A stretch of DNA of 64,000 bases, taken from the NCBI RefSeq assembly GCF_900090325.1, contig NZ_FMHW01000002.1:3907001-3971000 (forward strand), written 5' to 3'. The notes under the pieces are model-generated. The model ran no database searches, was not told where the DNA came from, and was given only the letters and a program-made list of their open reading frames with translations. Position numbers and translations under genes: made by a program. Positions 1 to 12,384 of this stretch are shown here, in pieces. How positions within the stretch are numbered: position 1 is the first letter of the stretch; the number at the start of each line of letters is the position of its first letter. This DNA comes from Micromonospora pallida. Its GTDB lineage: Bacteria > Actinomycetota > Actinomycetes > Mycobacteriales > Micromonosporaceae.

Positions 1-1
1 A

Positions 2-538
2 CTTCCCAGATATTTCAGCGACCGGGGCGAACTGCTCGGAATCCTGCGGGGGCTGATCGACACCATGTTCGGCGGAGCAGCCGCCGACGCGGGCAAACCG
101 ACCTGGTGCGAGAAGACACCGTTCAACCTGCTGTGCATGGAGTTCCTCTGGGAACTGGTCCCCGAGGCGACCATCGTGCACATCAAGCGTCACCCGGTCT
201 CAGTGCTCGCATCCCACCTGGCCCAGCCATGGGCACCGCCCACCGTCGACGGCGCGCTCGCCTACCTCAAGCCGGTCTACCACCGATGGCTCACCTGGAA
301 GAACACGGTCGACCTGACGGGCCGGCGATACATCGAGGTGAAAGCGGAAGATCTTGCAGCCGACTGGCCCGGGCAGCGCCGCGCCCTGTTCGAACGGCTC
401 GACGTCGACGACTTCGCCACCCCGTCAACGTTCCAGTCGCACAAGCTGACGAGCCGCGACGACCAATTCGACGACGAGACCCGCGAGTGCATCGACGAAG
501 CACTCGGCAAGGTCATCCCGGCCATGGGATATGAGTGA
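2..538 (+). CDS. Sulfotransferase family protein, 5'-truncated
   Basis: The frame is open from the window edge, so the N-terminus with the 5'-phosphosulfate loop is missing; 178 residues are visible. The segment IVHIKRHPVSVLASH fits the 3'-phosphate-binding strand-loop of PAPS-dependent sulfotransferases (Arg followed by a conserved Ser), and EKTPFN just before it matches the K-TP-N element of the bacterial Sulfotransfer_3 group. The protein would move a sulfuryl group from PAPS to an unknown acceptor, such as a carbohydrate or small molecule. A 110-bp gap separates it from the GNAT gene, so co-transcription is uncertain. The family assignment is fairly secure; the substrate is unknown. Confidence 0.75.
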   Translation, partial: LPRYFSDRGELLGILRGLIDTMFGGAAADAGKPTWCEKTPFNLLCMEFLWELVPEATIVHIKRHPVSVLASHLAQPWAPPTVDGALAYLKPVYHRWLTWKNTVDLTGRRYIEVKAEDLAADWPGQRRALFERLDVDDFATPSTFQSHKLTSRDDQFDDETRECIDEALGKVIPAMGYE

Positions 539-648
539 CGGCTTTCCGGCCGTCTCTTGAGCCCGCCCGCCGGGAAAACCCATTGCGAGCGGCCAGCACC
601 GGATGTCTGGTTGATCGGCCACCAATCACAGGAGGGGACATCACGGCC

Positions 649-1221
649 ATGTCGCTGCCCACCCCCACGCTGCACACCACTCGCCTCAGACTGCGTCCCT
701 TCGACGACGCGGATGCAGACGACCTTTTCGCGCTGCACAGCAACGCCTACGTGCTGCGCTACTGGGACGCGCCACCGTGGAGCGAACGCGCACGCTCTGA
801 GCGGTTCATCACGGCTTGCCGGCAGATGGCAGAGGCGGGCACCGGAGCACGGCTGGCCGTGGATCGGGTCTCCGACGGCACGTTCATCGGCTGGTGCAGC
901 CTGAACCGGTGGAATCCGGACTACCGCAGCGCATCGCTGGGCTACTGCTTCGGCGATGCAGCGTGGGGCCACGGCTACGCGACGGAGGCCGCGCACGCCT
1001 TGCTGCGGTGGGCATTCGACACGCTGGACCTGAATCGTGTCCAGGCTGAGACCGATACCCGCAACGTGGCATCTGCCCGAGTGCTGGAGAAGCTCGGGTT
1101 CGTGCGTGAGGGAACGTTGCGGGAGGACTGCGTCGTGAACGGCGAGGTCTCCGACTCGTACGTGTACGGGCTGATCAGGCGAGAGTGGCGGCCGTCGTTC
1201 GAGCCGGTTCCCGCCCGCTGA
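649..1221 (+). CDS. GNAT family N-acetyltransferase (RimJ/RimL type)
   Basis: This 190-residue protein starts with TTRLRLRPFDDADADDLF, the usual opening of RimJ/RimL-like GNAT enzymes. The acetyl-CoA pyrophosphate loop is seen in AAWGHGYATEA, followed by NVASARVLEKLGFVREG, the typical C-terminal motif in which the Asn and the ARVLEKLGF helix contact CoA. The ATG at 649 is preferred over upstream in-frame codons because AGGAGGGG lies at 630-637. It should transfer an acetyl group from acetyl-CoA to an amine; the acceptor cannot be read from sequence. It ends shortly before a convergent AHSA1 gene. Confidence 0.85.
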   Translation: MSLPTPTLHTTRLRLRPFDDADADDLFALHSNAYVLRYWDAPPWSERARSERFITACRQMAEAGTGARLAVDRVSDGTFIGWCSLNRWNPDYRSASLGYCFGDAAWGHGYATEAAHALLRWAFDTLDLNRVQAETDTRNVASARVLEKLGFVREGTLREDCVVNGEVSDSYVYGLIRREWRPSFEPVPAR

Positions 1222-1245
1222 GTCTGAGGAACACCTTAGGGGCGA

Positions 1246-1752
1246 TCAGCGACCCTCCTTCTTCTGCGCGACCTCGGCGACGTAGGCCGCCAGGTTGCTC
1301 AGCGTCTGCTCGCCGCCCTCGATCGCGTGGTACTTCTCCACGGCCTGGTCGCGCAGTTGTCTGGTGGGGAAGACCGTGCGCATCACGATCCGGGTCGCGG
1401 TGCCGTGCGGCGCGAAGGCCAGGGTCGACTCGAAGGCGTTCGGGTCGTCGCGGGACTCACCGTGCAGCAGCGCAATCCGCTCCGGTGGGACGATCTCGGT
1501 CCAGGTGATCCACTCGGAGTAGCCGGTCCCGTCCGGTCCGTGCATCACGAAGTCCCAGACTCCGCCCTCACGGAACTCGAAGGACCGCGTGGTGGTGGTG
1601 AACCCCTCCGGACCCCACCACCGCGACAGGTGCCGGACTTCGGTAAACGCCTCGAACACCAGCTCCTGCGGGGCGTCGATGATCCGGGAGATCACGATCT
1701 CCCGGTCTGCCGTCGCCGACTCTGCCCGCGTTTCTTGCCTTGCCCCTGCCAT
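1246..1752 (-). CDS. SRPBCC/AHSA1-domain protein
   Basis: A 168-residue START-like (Bet v 1 fold) protein of the activator-of-Hsp90 homology family. Typical elements are ISRIIDAPQELVFEAFTEV near the N-terminus, RWWGPEGFTT, and a C-terminal helix with LSNLAAYVAE. Such proteins bind hydrophobic ligands; no catalytic role is implied. The start at 1752 is chosen because AGGAGG lies seven bases upstream, whereas the ATG at 1758 sits against the same SD. It follows the ArsR gene with a 2-bp gap, forming the common ArsR-SRPBCC operon in which the regulator controls its partner. Ligand unknown. Confidence 0.85.
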   Translation of the reverse strand: MAGARQETRAESATADREIVISRIIDAPQELVFEAFTEVRHLSRWWGPEGFTTTTRSFEFREGGVWDFVMHGPDGTGYSEWITWTEIVPPERIALLHGESRDDPNAFESTLAFAPHGTATRIVMRTVFPTRQLRDQAVEKYHAIEGGEQTLSNLAAYVAEVAQKKEGR

Positions 1753-1754
1753 CG

Positions 1755-2108
1755 TCATTCCTCCTGCTGTGTCTGTTTGAGGTCCTGCACGTAGGTGTCC
1801 AGCCGGTCGAAACTCTCGTTCCAGAACCGCTCGAATCCGCCGACCCACTCGTGGATTGGCCGCAGCCCGCGGGCATCCAAGCCGTAGAGGCGCTGCTTGC
1901 CCGCCCCACGGACCCGCACCAACCCCACCTCCCGAAGCACCCGCAGGTGCTTGGACGCCTGCGGCTGGCTCATCCCCAGTTCCTGGGCCAGGTCAGTCAC
2001 CGGCCACTCGCCCGACCGCAGCAGCGCCAGGATGTCCCGGCGCTGCGGCTCGGCGATCGCGTTGAACGCGTCCGACGTCGTCGCTGCTCGTGCCATGACA
2101 GCCATCAT
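1755..2108 (-). CDS. ArsR-family winged-helix transcriptional regulator
   Basis: A 117-residue repressor-like protein. DAFNAIAEPQRRDILALL is the canonical start of the ArsR wHTH, and the recognition helix lies in MSQPQASKHLRVLREVGLV. No Cys pair for metal binding is present, so this is the non-metal SRPBCC-linked subgroup (SdpR-like). Three Met codons (2108, 2105, 2096) are close together; GAGGG just upstream suits either of the first two. An inverted repeat begins one base before the start and could be its own operator. It is co-transcribed with the downstream AHSA1 gene. Confidence 0.85.
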   Translation of the reverse strand: MMAVMARAATTSDAFNAIAEPQRRDILALLRSGEWPVTDLAQELGMSQPQASKHLRVLREVGLVRVRGAGKQRLYGLDARGLRPIHEWVGGFERFWNESFDRLDTYVQDLKQTQQEE

Positions 2109-2124
2109 ATTCCCTCAACGGAAT
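2109..2124. promoter_or_regulatory. Candidate ArsR operator (inverted repeat)
   Basis: ATTCC and GGAAT arms flank a 6-bp spacer immediately upstream of the ArsR start codon. Placement and symmetry fit autoregulation by the encoded repressor, but the arms are short and binding is inferred. Confidence 0.35.
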
Positions 2125-2253
2125 GCGTCAAGCCGGTTGGGGATCGCGGGCGAGTCTTGTCGGATGACGACCGCAGGCTGGCGGTTGCGTCCACGGGGTG
2201 GTTGCAACCCGACAACAGGAGCGCTCGGCTGAGCGCGAAGGGATCTCGGGCAG

Positions 2254-2259
2254 TAGGTT
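2254..2259 (+). promoter_or_regulatory. Candidate -10 element for glgE (leaderless)
   Basis: TAGGTT matches the actinobacterial -10 pattern TANNNT and ends six bases before the GTG start of glgE. This is the spacing expected when transcription begins at the start codon. No convincing SD precedes the GTG, which supports a leaderless mRNA. No clear -35 is visible. Confidence 0.35.
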
Positions 2260-2265
2260 GACGGG

Positions 2266-6452
<4,187 letters not shown>

Positions 6453-6463
6453 TGACCCGCCGT

Positions 6464-6509
6464 GATCGTGGTGGGAATGTGCCCCCAGAGGCCGTTTCCC
6501 ACCACGATC
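6464..6509. terminator. Bidirectional terminator hairpin
   Basis: Perfect 14-bp arms GATCGTGGTGGGAA (6464-6477) and its complement (6496-6509) enclose an 18-nt loop. It lies between the convergent glgB and lipoprotein genes. There is no strong U-tract, as is common in actinomycetes. Confidence 0.75.
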
Positions 6510-6531
6510 GGCGAAGGGAATCAAGGGCCGG

Positions 6532-7236
6532 CTATTCCGCCGGGCTGATGTGCACGATGATGACCTGGATGTCCTTGCTGCCGTCGAAGCGCAGGTCGTA
6601 GTTCACCTCGAGGCCCGTGCTGGTGCCGCTTGTTATGGAGAAGTCGCTCTGCATTCCCGGATCGGCGCTCGCCGAACTGATCCAGCCCTCGGCGGAGTCG
6701 CTGTCGATGCCGTACTTCTGTACCCCGTCGCGGATCAGCGCGAAGAACTCCTCGGCCGACGACGCAGTCAGAAAGTAGGTCACCTCGCTGAAATCGGGAC
6801 GGGCGTTGGTGGTGTTGAAGCGGATGCGGTCTGTGCGGGCTTCAATCGTTCCCTTGGGCGCGGCGATACTCAGGGCGATCTTGCCTTCGCGCCGAGTGTT
6901 GATCTCCGGGCCGTAGCTGCTGTCGGTCAGCCCGACCGCCGACTTCATCAGCTTGCCGCTGCTCAGGTCCAGCCGGGCCCTGCGCTCGCTGCGGATCCTT
7001 TCGACGCCTGCGGCATCCAGCGTGGAGAACTCCGAGGAGCTCACCGTACGTGACGGCTGGGCTGGTCCAGCGGGTCGGGAAAACTGGCAGGCCGCCAGTG
7101 AGATGCACGCCGCAGCGGCAAGCGCCACCGAGGCAAGACGGCGGGTGCTCGGACGGCTCCCCCGCCGTTGGGTCAACGTGCCGGGCTTGCCGCGGCCCCG
7201 GGCCTTGTGCGTCGGCGAAACGAAACTTCCGGACAT
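6532..7236 (-). CDS. Putative secreted lipoprotein of unknown function
   Basis: A 234-residue protein. After an unusually long, basic N-terminal region (many Arg/Lys, residues 11-33) comes a hydrophobic stretch and the lipobox LAAC with Cys50, the predicted lipidation site. The mature part is soluble-looking with no transmembrane segment; it contains SSAEEFFALIRDGVQKYGI and ends in an alternating hydrophobic strand (IQVIIVHIS). I recognise no family. The start at 7236 is chosen over an upstream in-frame ATG because it leaves a plausible signal peptide. It lies downstream of the GHL10 hydrolase, but a strong hairpin separates them. Confidence 0.6.
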   Translation of the reverse strand: MSGSFVSPTHKARGRGKPGTLTQRRGSRPSTRRLASVALAAAACISLAACQFSRPAGPAQPSRTVSSSEFSTLDAAGVERIRSERRARLDLSSGKLMKSAVGLTDSSYGPEINTRREGKIALSIAAPKGTIEARTDRIRFNTTNARPDFSEVTYFLTASSAEEFFALIRDGVQKYGIDSDSAEGWISSASADPGMQSDFSITSGTSTGLEVNYDLRFDGSKDIQVIIVHISPAE

Positions 7237-7282
7237 GATCTCCAAGCTACAGAGCATGATCCAGGATGAGGCCCGTGTACTG

Positions 7283-7331
7283 CGTATCGCCGATACGGGG
7301 GTGTCCAGTTGCCCGGGACACCCCCGTATCG
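7283..7331. terminator. Terminator with alternative stems
   Basis: Arms of 16 bp (CGATACGGGGGTGTCC at 7291-7306 and its complement at 7316-7331) form a perfect hairpin with a 9-nt loop downstream of the GHL10 gene. A further CGTATCG at 7283-7289 can pair with CGATACG at 7291-7297, so two mutually exclusive stems are possible. Confidence 0.7.
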
Positions 7332-7366
7332 CCGAAACCGTGTGGATCACCCGCCGATGGCGTCCG

Positions 7367-9415
7367 TCAGAGGCGGGTGATGCGTACGGCGTCGGCGATG
7401 ACGTAGCCGGTGCCGGCGGTCCACCGGCTCACCCCGACCACCTGCCGGGTGCCGGCCGCCAGGGAGTAGGTGCCCAGCGTCCGCCACTGGCCGCCGCCGG
7501 AGCGCTGGTCGACGGTGACCGTGACGTTCCCGGTGCTGGTGGCCACCAGGTGCGGGGTGGCGCTGTTGTAGCCGGGATCGGCCGGGTACCAGACCTCGAC
7601 CCGGTAGCTGCCGGTGGCCGGGATCGTCGCGCTGAACCAGGCCACGTCGCTCACCGACTGCGGGTTGGCGAACCGGTAGTTGCTGCCGTACCGGGTGCTC
7701 AGGAAGGTCGAGGTGCCCCAGTTGGCGCTGGCGGTGAAGCCGCCCGTGGTGGTGTTGTCCACGATCACGCTGAACGCGCCGGAGCCGTCGCCAGGCACGG
7801 TCCGGGCCGCGCTCGGCGCGCTCTCGTGGTGCAGCCGGTGCAGCGCGGTGACCAGGTACCGGTAGGTGCTGCCGGCCGCCGCCGTCGTGTCGAGGTAGGT
7901 GCCGGTGGCACCGGAGGCGCGGACGGTCGCGATCAGATGCCGGCTGTCGGCCAGCGCGCAGGCGTCGACCGGGCCGTCGCCGGGGAGGCGGTACACCGCG
8001 TACCCGGTGGTGGTGCCGGTGGTCGGACGCTGCCAGGTCAGGGTGACCCCACCGCTCCCCCGCGTCGCGGAGCTCAGGGTCGGCGCGCCGGGCGCGGCCC
8101 CACCCCGGGCCAGCGGTACGGGCAGCAGCGCCGGCCGGCTGTAGTGGTCGGCGACCACCCGGGCCATCGCGCCGATCCGGTTGGCGCGGACGTCCTTGGC
8201 GCTGAAGTGGATGTCCCCGACCACCTGCGGGTAGCTACGGTTCAGGGTGAAGTGGCTGGTCAGTTCGCCGGCGTTCTGCCAGGCCGGGTCCTGGCCGGAC
8301 GCGCCGGACCGGTAGGTGGCCTGCCCGACGACGAGTTGCACGTTGGTCCCGGTGGTCACCCCGGACCACCAGCGGACGAGTTCGGCGTAGTCGGCGGCGG
8401 GGTGCCCGATGTGCCAGTAGATCTGCGGGGCGATGTAGTCGACCCAGTTCTGCTTGACCCACCGGCGGGTGTCGGCGTAGATCGAGTCGTACGACTGGAG
8501 TCCGCTGGTGCGGGAGCCGAGTGGGTCGGTGCTGGCGTTGCGCCAGATGCCGAACGGGCTGATCCCGAAGCTGACCCAGGACTTCGCCGCGTGGATCTTC
8601 TGGCCCATCTCCTGGACCAGCAGGTTGACGTTGTTGCGCCGCCAGTCGTTGATGTTGCTGAACCCGGCGCCGTACTGGGCGAAGGTGTCCTGGTCGGGGA
8701 AGCTCACCCCGCTGACCGGGTACGGGTAGAAGTAGTCGTCCCAGTGCACGCCGTCGATGTCGTAGCGGCTGACCGCGTCCATCATGGCGTCCTGCACGAA
8801 GGCCCGTACCGCCGGGATGCCCGGATTGTAGTAGAGCTGACCGCCGTAGGTCTCCACCCAGCTCGGGTTGCGCCGGGCCGGGTGGGTGCTCACCAGCCGG
8901 CTGAGGTCGGCGTGGTTGGCGACCCGGTACGGGTTGAACCAGGCGTGGAACTCGAGGTTGCGGGCGTGCGCCTCGGCGACCATGAACCCGAGCGGGTCGT
9001 AGCCCGGGTTCTGGCCCTGGGTGCCGGTGAGCCAGTGCGACCACGGCTCGTACGTCGAGGGCCAGAAGGCGTCGGCGGTGGGCCGGATCTGCACGATCAC
9101 CGCGTTCATCCGGTTGGTGACCGCCAGGTCGAGCCAGGACCGGTACTCGGCCTGCTGCTGGGCGACGGTGAGCCCGGTGCGGCTGGGCCAGTCCACGTTG
9201 GCGACGCTGGCGACCCACATGCCGCGGAACTGCCGCTTCGGGGTGGCCGGGTCGACCGGGCAGGCCGCCTGCACGGCCACCGGGACGGTGGTGGGCGGCG
9301 CGGACGTCGGCTGGGGTGCCTGCGCGAGCAGACCCGCGCCGACGAGCAGCGCTGTCACCAGCGCGGTACGGACGAGGGTCGGAACACGCAGAGCCATCAT
9401 GACGGAGATCTTCAT
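7367..9415 (-). CDS. Secreted GHL10-type glycoside hydrolase
   Basis: A 682-residue exported enzyme. A signal peptide (basic start, then VTALLVGAGLLAQA) and a Pro/Thr linker precede a family-10-like hydrolase (GHL10, YngK-like) barrel at roughly residues 60-390. Signatures include RQFRGMWVASVANVDWPS, YDPLGFMVAEAHARNLEFH and GVHWDDYFYPYP. An FN3-like segment follows (about 440-540). A C-terminal domain resembling the golvesin C-terminal module (about 545-682, TTGGFTASANWGTS) probably binds carbohydrate. It likely acts on cell-wall or environmental polysaccharide; the exact bond is unknown. A hairpin follows its stop codon, so it is probably monocistronic. Confidence 0.85.
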   Translation of the reverse strand: MKISVMMALRVPTLVRTALVTALLVGAGLLAQAPQPTSAPPTTVPVAVQAACPVDPATPKRQFRGMWVASVANVDWPSRTGLTVAQQQAEYRSWLDLAVTNRMNAVIVQIRPTADAFWPSTYEPWSHWLTGTQGQNPGYDPLGFMVAEAHARNLEFHAWFNPYRVANHADLSRLVSTHPARRNPSWVETYGGQLYYNPGIPAVRAFVQDAMMDAVSRYDIDGVHWDDYFYPYPVSGVSFPDQDTFAQYGAGFSNINDWRRNNVNLLVQEMGQKIHAAKSWVSFGISPFGIWRNASTDPLGSRTSGLQSYDSIYADTRRWVKQNWVDYIAPQIYWHIGHPAADYAELVRWWSGVTTGTNVQLVVGQATYRSGASGQDPAWQNAGELTSHFTLNRSYPQVVGDIHFSAKDVRANRIGAMARVVADHYSRPALLPVPLARGGAAPGAPTLSSATRGSGGVTLTWQRPTTGTTTGYAVYRLPGDGPVDACALADSRHLIATVRASGATGTYLDTTAAAGSTYRYLVTALHRLHHESAPSAARTVPGDGSGAFSVIVDNTTTGGFTASANWGTSTFLSTRYGSNYRFANPQSVSDVAWFSATIPATGSYRVEVWYPADPGYNSATPHLVATSTGNVTVTVDQRSGGGQWRTLGTYSLAAGTRQVVGVSRWTAGTGYVIADAVRITRL

Positions 9416-9487
9416 CTATGCGCCGCGAACGCGCAAGTATCCTTCACCGTCGATTAATAGCGGACAGTCGAAGCGTGGCTCAGCAGG

Positions 9488-10534
9488 TCAGACCAGGCCC
9501 GCCTCGCGGAGCAGCTTCCACAAGCCCGCGCCGTCCGGGGCGCTGAGCCACTTCTGCCCCACCGGCCCGGACGACGACTCCTGCCCGGCCAGCGGCGCGG
9601 GGAGGCTACCGGCGAGCACCGACTGGGCCGGCGAGAGCCGGCGGATCGCCACGCCGGCCACGTTGGCGGGGTGTCCGGCGGCGAACTCCCGGTAGATCTC
9701 CGGGTCGTGCTGGCCGTCGTCGCCGACCAGCAGCCACTGCACGTCGGGGAACTCGCTCGCCAGTCGGGCCAGGGTGGCCCGCTTGTGTTCCATGCCGCTG
9801 CGGAACCACCGGTCGTGGGTGGGACCCCAGTCGGTGAGCAGCAGCGGCCCGGCCGGGTAGAGGTGCCGGGACAGGAACCGGGTCAGCGTCGGCGCGACGT
9901 TCCACGCGCCGGTGGAGAGGTAGAAGACCGGCGCGCCGGGGTGCGCGGTCACCAGACGTTCGTAGAGCACCGCCATGCCGGGCACCGCGGCACGGGCGTG
10001 CTCGTCGAGGACGAAGGTGTTCCACGCGGCGAGCAGCGGCCGGGGCAGCGCGGTGACCATCACCGTGTCGTCGATGTCGGAGAGGATGCCGAACCGGACC
10101 TGCGGATCGAGGATGCGCACCGGCGCCTCCACCGGCTCGGCGTCGGCCATACTCAGCCGCACCGATCCCCACCCAGGGGGCAGGTCGGCCTTGATGACCG
10201 TGTTGACGAACCCGCTGCGGTCGGCGGTCGTCTCGTGCCGGACGCCACCGGCCTCGATGGTGACGGTCACCTTCTTCGCGGGCAGGGTGGCGAAGCTGCG
10301 CCAGCCGCGCACCTTCTCCAGCCGGCCCTTCTTGCGGTTGTCCGCCCGGCCGAGCAGCACCCGGCACATCACCCGCACCCAACCCGGGGCGCCGTACCCG
10401 GTGTACGCGATGATGTTGGTCTGCCACCCGGTGCGGCGCAGCCGGCGTTCCACCAACCGGTGCACGGCGTCTTCGATCCGGGCGGCGCGGTGCAGGGCGG
10501 GTACGGCGAGCTGGCCGGCGGGAGGCGTGGACAC
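9488..10534 (-). CDS. App1-family phosphatase (DUF2183)
   Basis: About 348 residues. The C-terminal half has the HAD-like App1 catalytic motif DIDDTVM (DxDxT type) in FGILSDIDDTVMVT, then FYLSTGAWN and LLVGDDGQHDPEIY, which carry the other acidic and Lys/Ser positions of this family. The yeast relative App1 dephosphorylates phosphatidate; bacterial substrates are not established. The N-terminal half is a beta-rich region found with this domain. A GTG at 10534 preceded by AGGG is chosen; the longest reading would begin with an ATG at 10636 inside the divergent promoter region. Confidence 0.8.
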   Translation of the reverse strand: MSTPPAGQLAVPALHRAARIEDAVHRLVERRLRRTGWQTNIIAYTGYGAPGWVRVMCRVLLGRADNRKKGRLEKVRGWRSFATLPAKKVTVTIEAGGVRHETTADRSGFVNTVIKADLPPGWGSVRLSMADAEPVEAPVRILDPQVRFGILSDIDDTVMVTALPRPLLAAWNTFVLDEHARAAVPGMAVLYERLVTAHPGAPVFYLSTGAWNVAPTLTRFLSRHLYPAGPLLLTDWGPTHDRWFRSGMEHKRATLARLASEFPDVQWLLVGDDGQHDPEIYREFAAGHPANVAGVAIRRLSPAQSVLAGSLPAPLAGQESSSGPVGQKWLSAPDGAGLWKLLREAGLV

Positions 10535-10670
10535 GCTGACACCCTGCCACACCCGCCGGCAACCGGCCACGCGAGCGATCAACCACGGGACCACCTGCGC
10601 CGATCCGCCTCCGAGGGCACGGTACCCGTGAAACACTCCGGTCGCAGGGCGGCGACGGGGGCGTTCGGCG

Positions 10671-12266
10671 GTGGCGATGGGCGTACGAGGACGGGTGGCG
10701 GCGCTGGACCGGCCGGCGCTGGTCGCCCTCCTGCTCGGCGCCGCCGGGGTGGTCTACCGGCTGGTGCTGACCCTGCACACGGTTCCCGGCGGCAACAGCG
10801 ACGAGGCGACGTTCGGCCTGGTCGCGCTGCACGTCGCGCAGGGCCGCTCGCACCCGGTCTTCCTCTACGGGCAGCGGTACATGGGGGTGTTGGAGTCGTA
10901 CCTGGCCGCGCCCCTGGTCGCGGTGGCCGGGCCGTCCTGGGTGGTGCTGCGGCTGCCGCTGCTGGCGCTCTTCGCCCTGTTCGTCTGGCTGATGTACCGG
11001 TTGACCCGCCGGGTCTTCTCCCCCTGGTTCGCGGTGCTGGTGGTCGGCCTGCTGGCCCTGGGCACGGAACGGGTGGTCCGGGACCAGTTGACCGCGGTGG
11101 GCGGGCGGCCCGAGGTGAAGGTGGCGGTGGCGGCGATGCTGCTCGTCGTGGTCGGGCTCGCCGAGCGTACGGTCCGGCACCGCTGGCTGGCCGTGGGCCT
11201 GTTCGGGCTGCTGGCCGGCATGGCCACCTGGTCGGACTGGCTGATCGTGCCGTACCTGGCGGTGGCCGGTCTGGCCCTGGGGTACGCGCTGCGCCGGGAG
11301 CTGCTCGGCTGGCCGGCGCTGCTGCTGCCGGCCGGGTTCGCCGTCGGGGTGTTCCCGATGCTCTGGGACAACCTCACCGCCCCGCCCGGACAGGACTCGC
11401 TGTCGGTGTTCCGGCAGGTCGACGCCACCGGCGGTCCCCCGGGCCCGCTGGCCGGTCGGCTCGTCAGCGGGTTCACCGAGGGGGTGCCGCTGGCCAGCGG
11501 TCTCTGCCCGCCCGGGGGCTGCGCCCGCTGGCAGGAGTGGTTCGGCCTGCTCTACCCGCTGCTGCTCGGGCTCGCCGCCGGGCTCGCGCTGGCCGCGCTG
11601 CGCCGCCGGGCCACCCACCCGGTCCGGCCGGTGGTGCGGCTCGCCCTGGTCGCCGGGGCGGCGTTGACCCTGGTCGGGTACGTCCGCAGCCCGCTCGCCG
11701 CGTCCGATCCGCTGTCCAGCGCCCGCTACCTGTCGGTGCTCCAGCTCTCGCTGCCGGCGGTGCTCTGGCCGCTGTGGGTGGCGGCGGTCGCCTGCTGGCG
11801 GGGCACGGCCGGAGTGACCGGACGGCTCGCCGGGGCCGCCGCCACCGCCGGGCTGGCCGCGCTGACCGCCACCGCGTTCGTGGCCACCGGCCTCTTCGCC
11901 ACCGACACCGCCGACATCCGCGCCGAGGAACGCCAGGCCCGCCGGGTCGCTGAGGTGCTGCGCAGCGCCGGCCCCCGCCACGTGTACGGCGACTACTGGA
12001 CCTGCCACCGGCTGACCTTCACCACCGCCGAGGAGGTGCTCTGCGGGGTGCTCGACGACCAGCTGAACCCGGGGCAGAACCGCTATCCGGCGTACTGGCG
12101 GGCGGTGGCCCGCGCCGAGCGGCCCGGGTACGTGCTGCGGGTCGGCTCGGCGGCCGAGCGGCGGCTGACCGAGCTGCTGGCCGGGGGCGACATCCCGGCC
12201 ACGGTCACCGAGATCGGCGACTACCGGCTGTACCACCCGGCCACCCCCGTACGCCCCTGGCGGTGA
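10671..12266 (+). CDS. GT-C type integral membrane glycosyltransferase (PMT/GT39-like)
   Basis: A 531-residue polytopic protein with roughly ten hydrophobic helices between residues 12 and 415 and a C-terminal soluble domain of about 110 residues. The first extracytoplasmic loop carries GGNSDEATFGL, whose acidic residues match the catalytic loop of polyprenol-phosphate-sugar dependent GT-C enzymes. It would transfer a lipid-linked sugar on the outer face of the membrane; donor and acceptor are unknown. GTG at 10671 and ATG at 10677 are both possible starts. A hairpin overlaps the stop codon. Confidence 0.65.
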   Translation: MAMGVRGRVAALDRPALVALLLGAAGVVYRLVLTLHTVPGGNSDEATFGLVALHVAQGRSHPVFLYGQRYMGVLESYLAAPLVAVAGPSWVVLRLPLLALFALFVWLMYRLTRRVFSPWFAVLVVGLLALGTERVVRDQLTAVGGRPEVKVAVAAMLLVVVGLAERTVRHRWLAVGLFGLLAGMATWSDWLIVPYLAVAGLALGYALRRELLGWPALLLPAGFAVGVFPMLWDNLTAPPGQDSLSVFRQVDATGGPPGPLAGRLVSGFTEGVPLASGLCPPGGCARWQEWFGLLYPLLLGLAAGLALAALRRRATHPVRPVVRLALVAGAALTLVGYVRSPLAASDPLSSARYLSVLQLSLPAVLWPLWVAAVACWRGTAGVTGRLAGAAATAGLAALTATAFVATGLFATDTADIRAEERQARRVAEVLRSAGPRHVYGDYWTCHRLTFTTAEEVLCGVLDDQLNPGQNRYPAYWRAVARAERPGYVLRVGSAAERRLTELLAGGDIPATVTEIGDYRLYHPATPVRPWR

Positions 12267-12282
12267 CCGGCCGGGTCACCGC
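12260..12282. terminator. Hairpin over the stop of the GT-C gene
   Basis: GCGGTGACC and GGTCACCGC pair perfectly around a 5-nt loop and include the TGA of the upstream gene. It probably ends that transcript before yaaA. Confidence 0.5.
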
Positions 12283-12384
12283 TGTCCGTCCCCGTTGGTG
12301 AGCGGCCGGGTCACCGCGCCGGCGGTGGGCGCCCGGGTAGGCTCGCCCGGCCAGCGTCCGACCGGCCCGTGAGGGGTGCCCCCG

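Noticed and set aside
6953..9457. Long plus-strand frame opposite the GHL10 hydrolase
   Set aside because: Antisense shadow of a recognised secreted enzyme; no SD and low-complexity composition.
9606..12236. Minus-strand frame of 876 codons opposite the GT-C gene
   Set aside because: Composition (Gln/Gly/Arg/Pro repeats) is typical of an antisense shadow; the plus-strand membrane protein has real TM helices.
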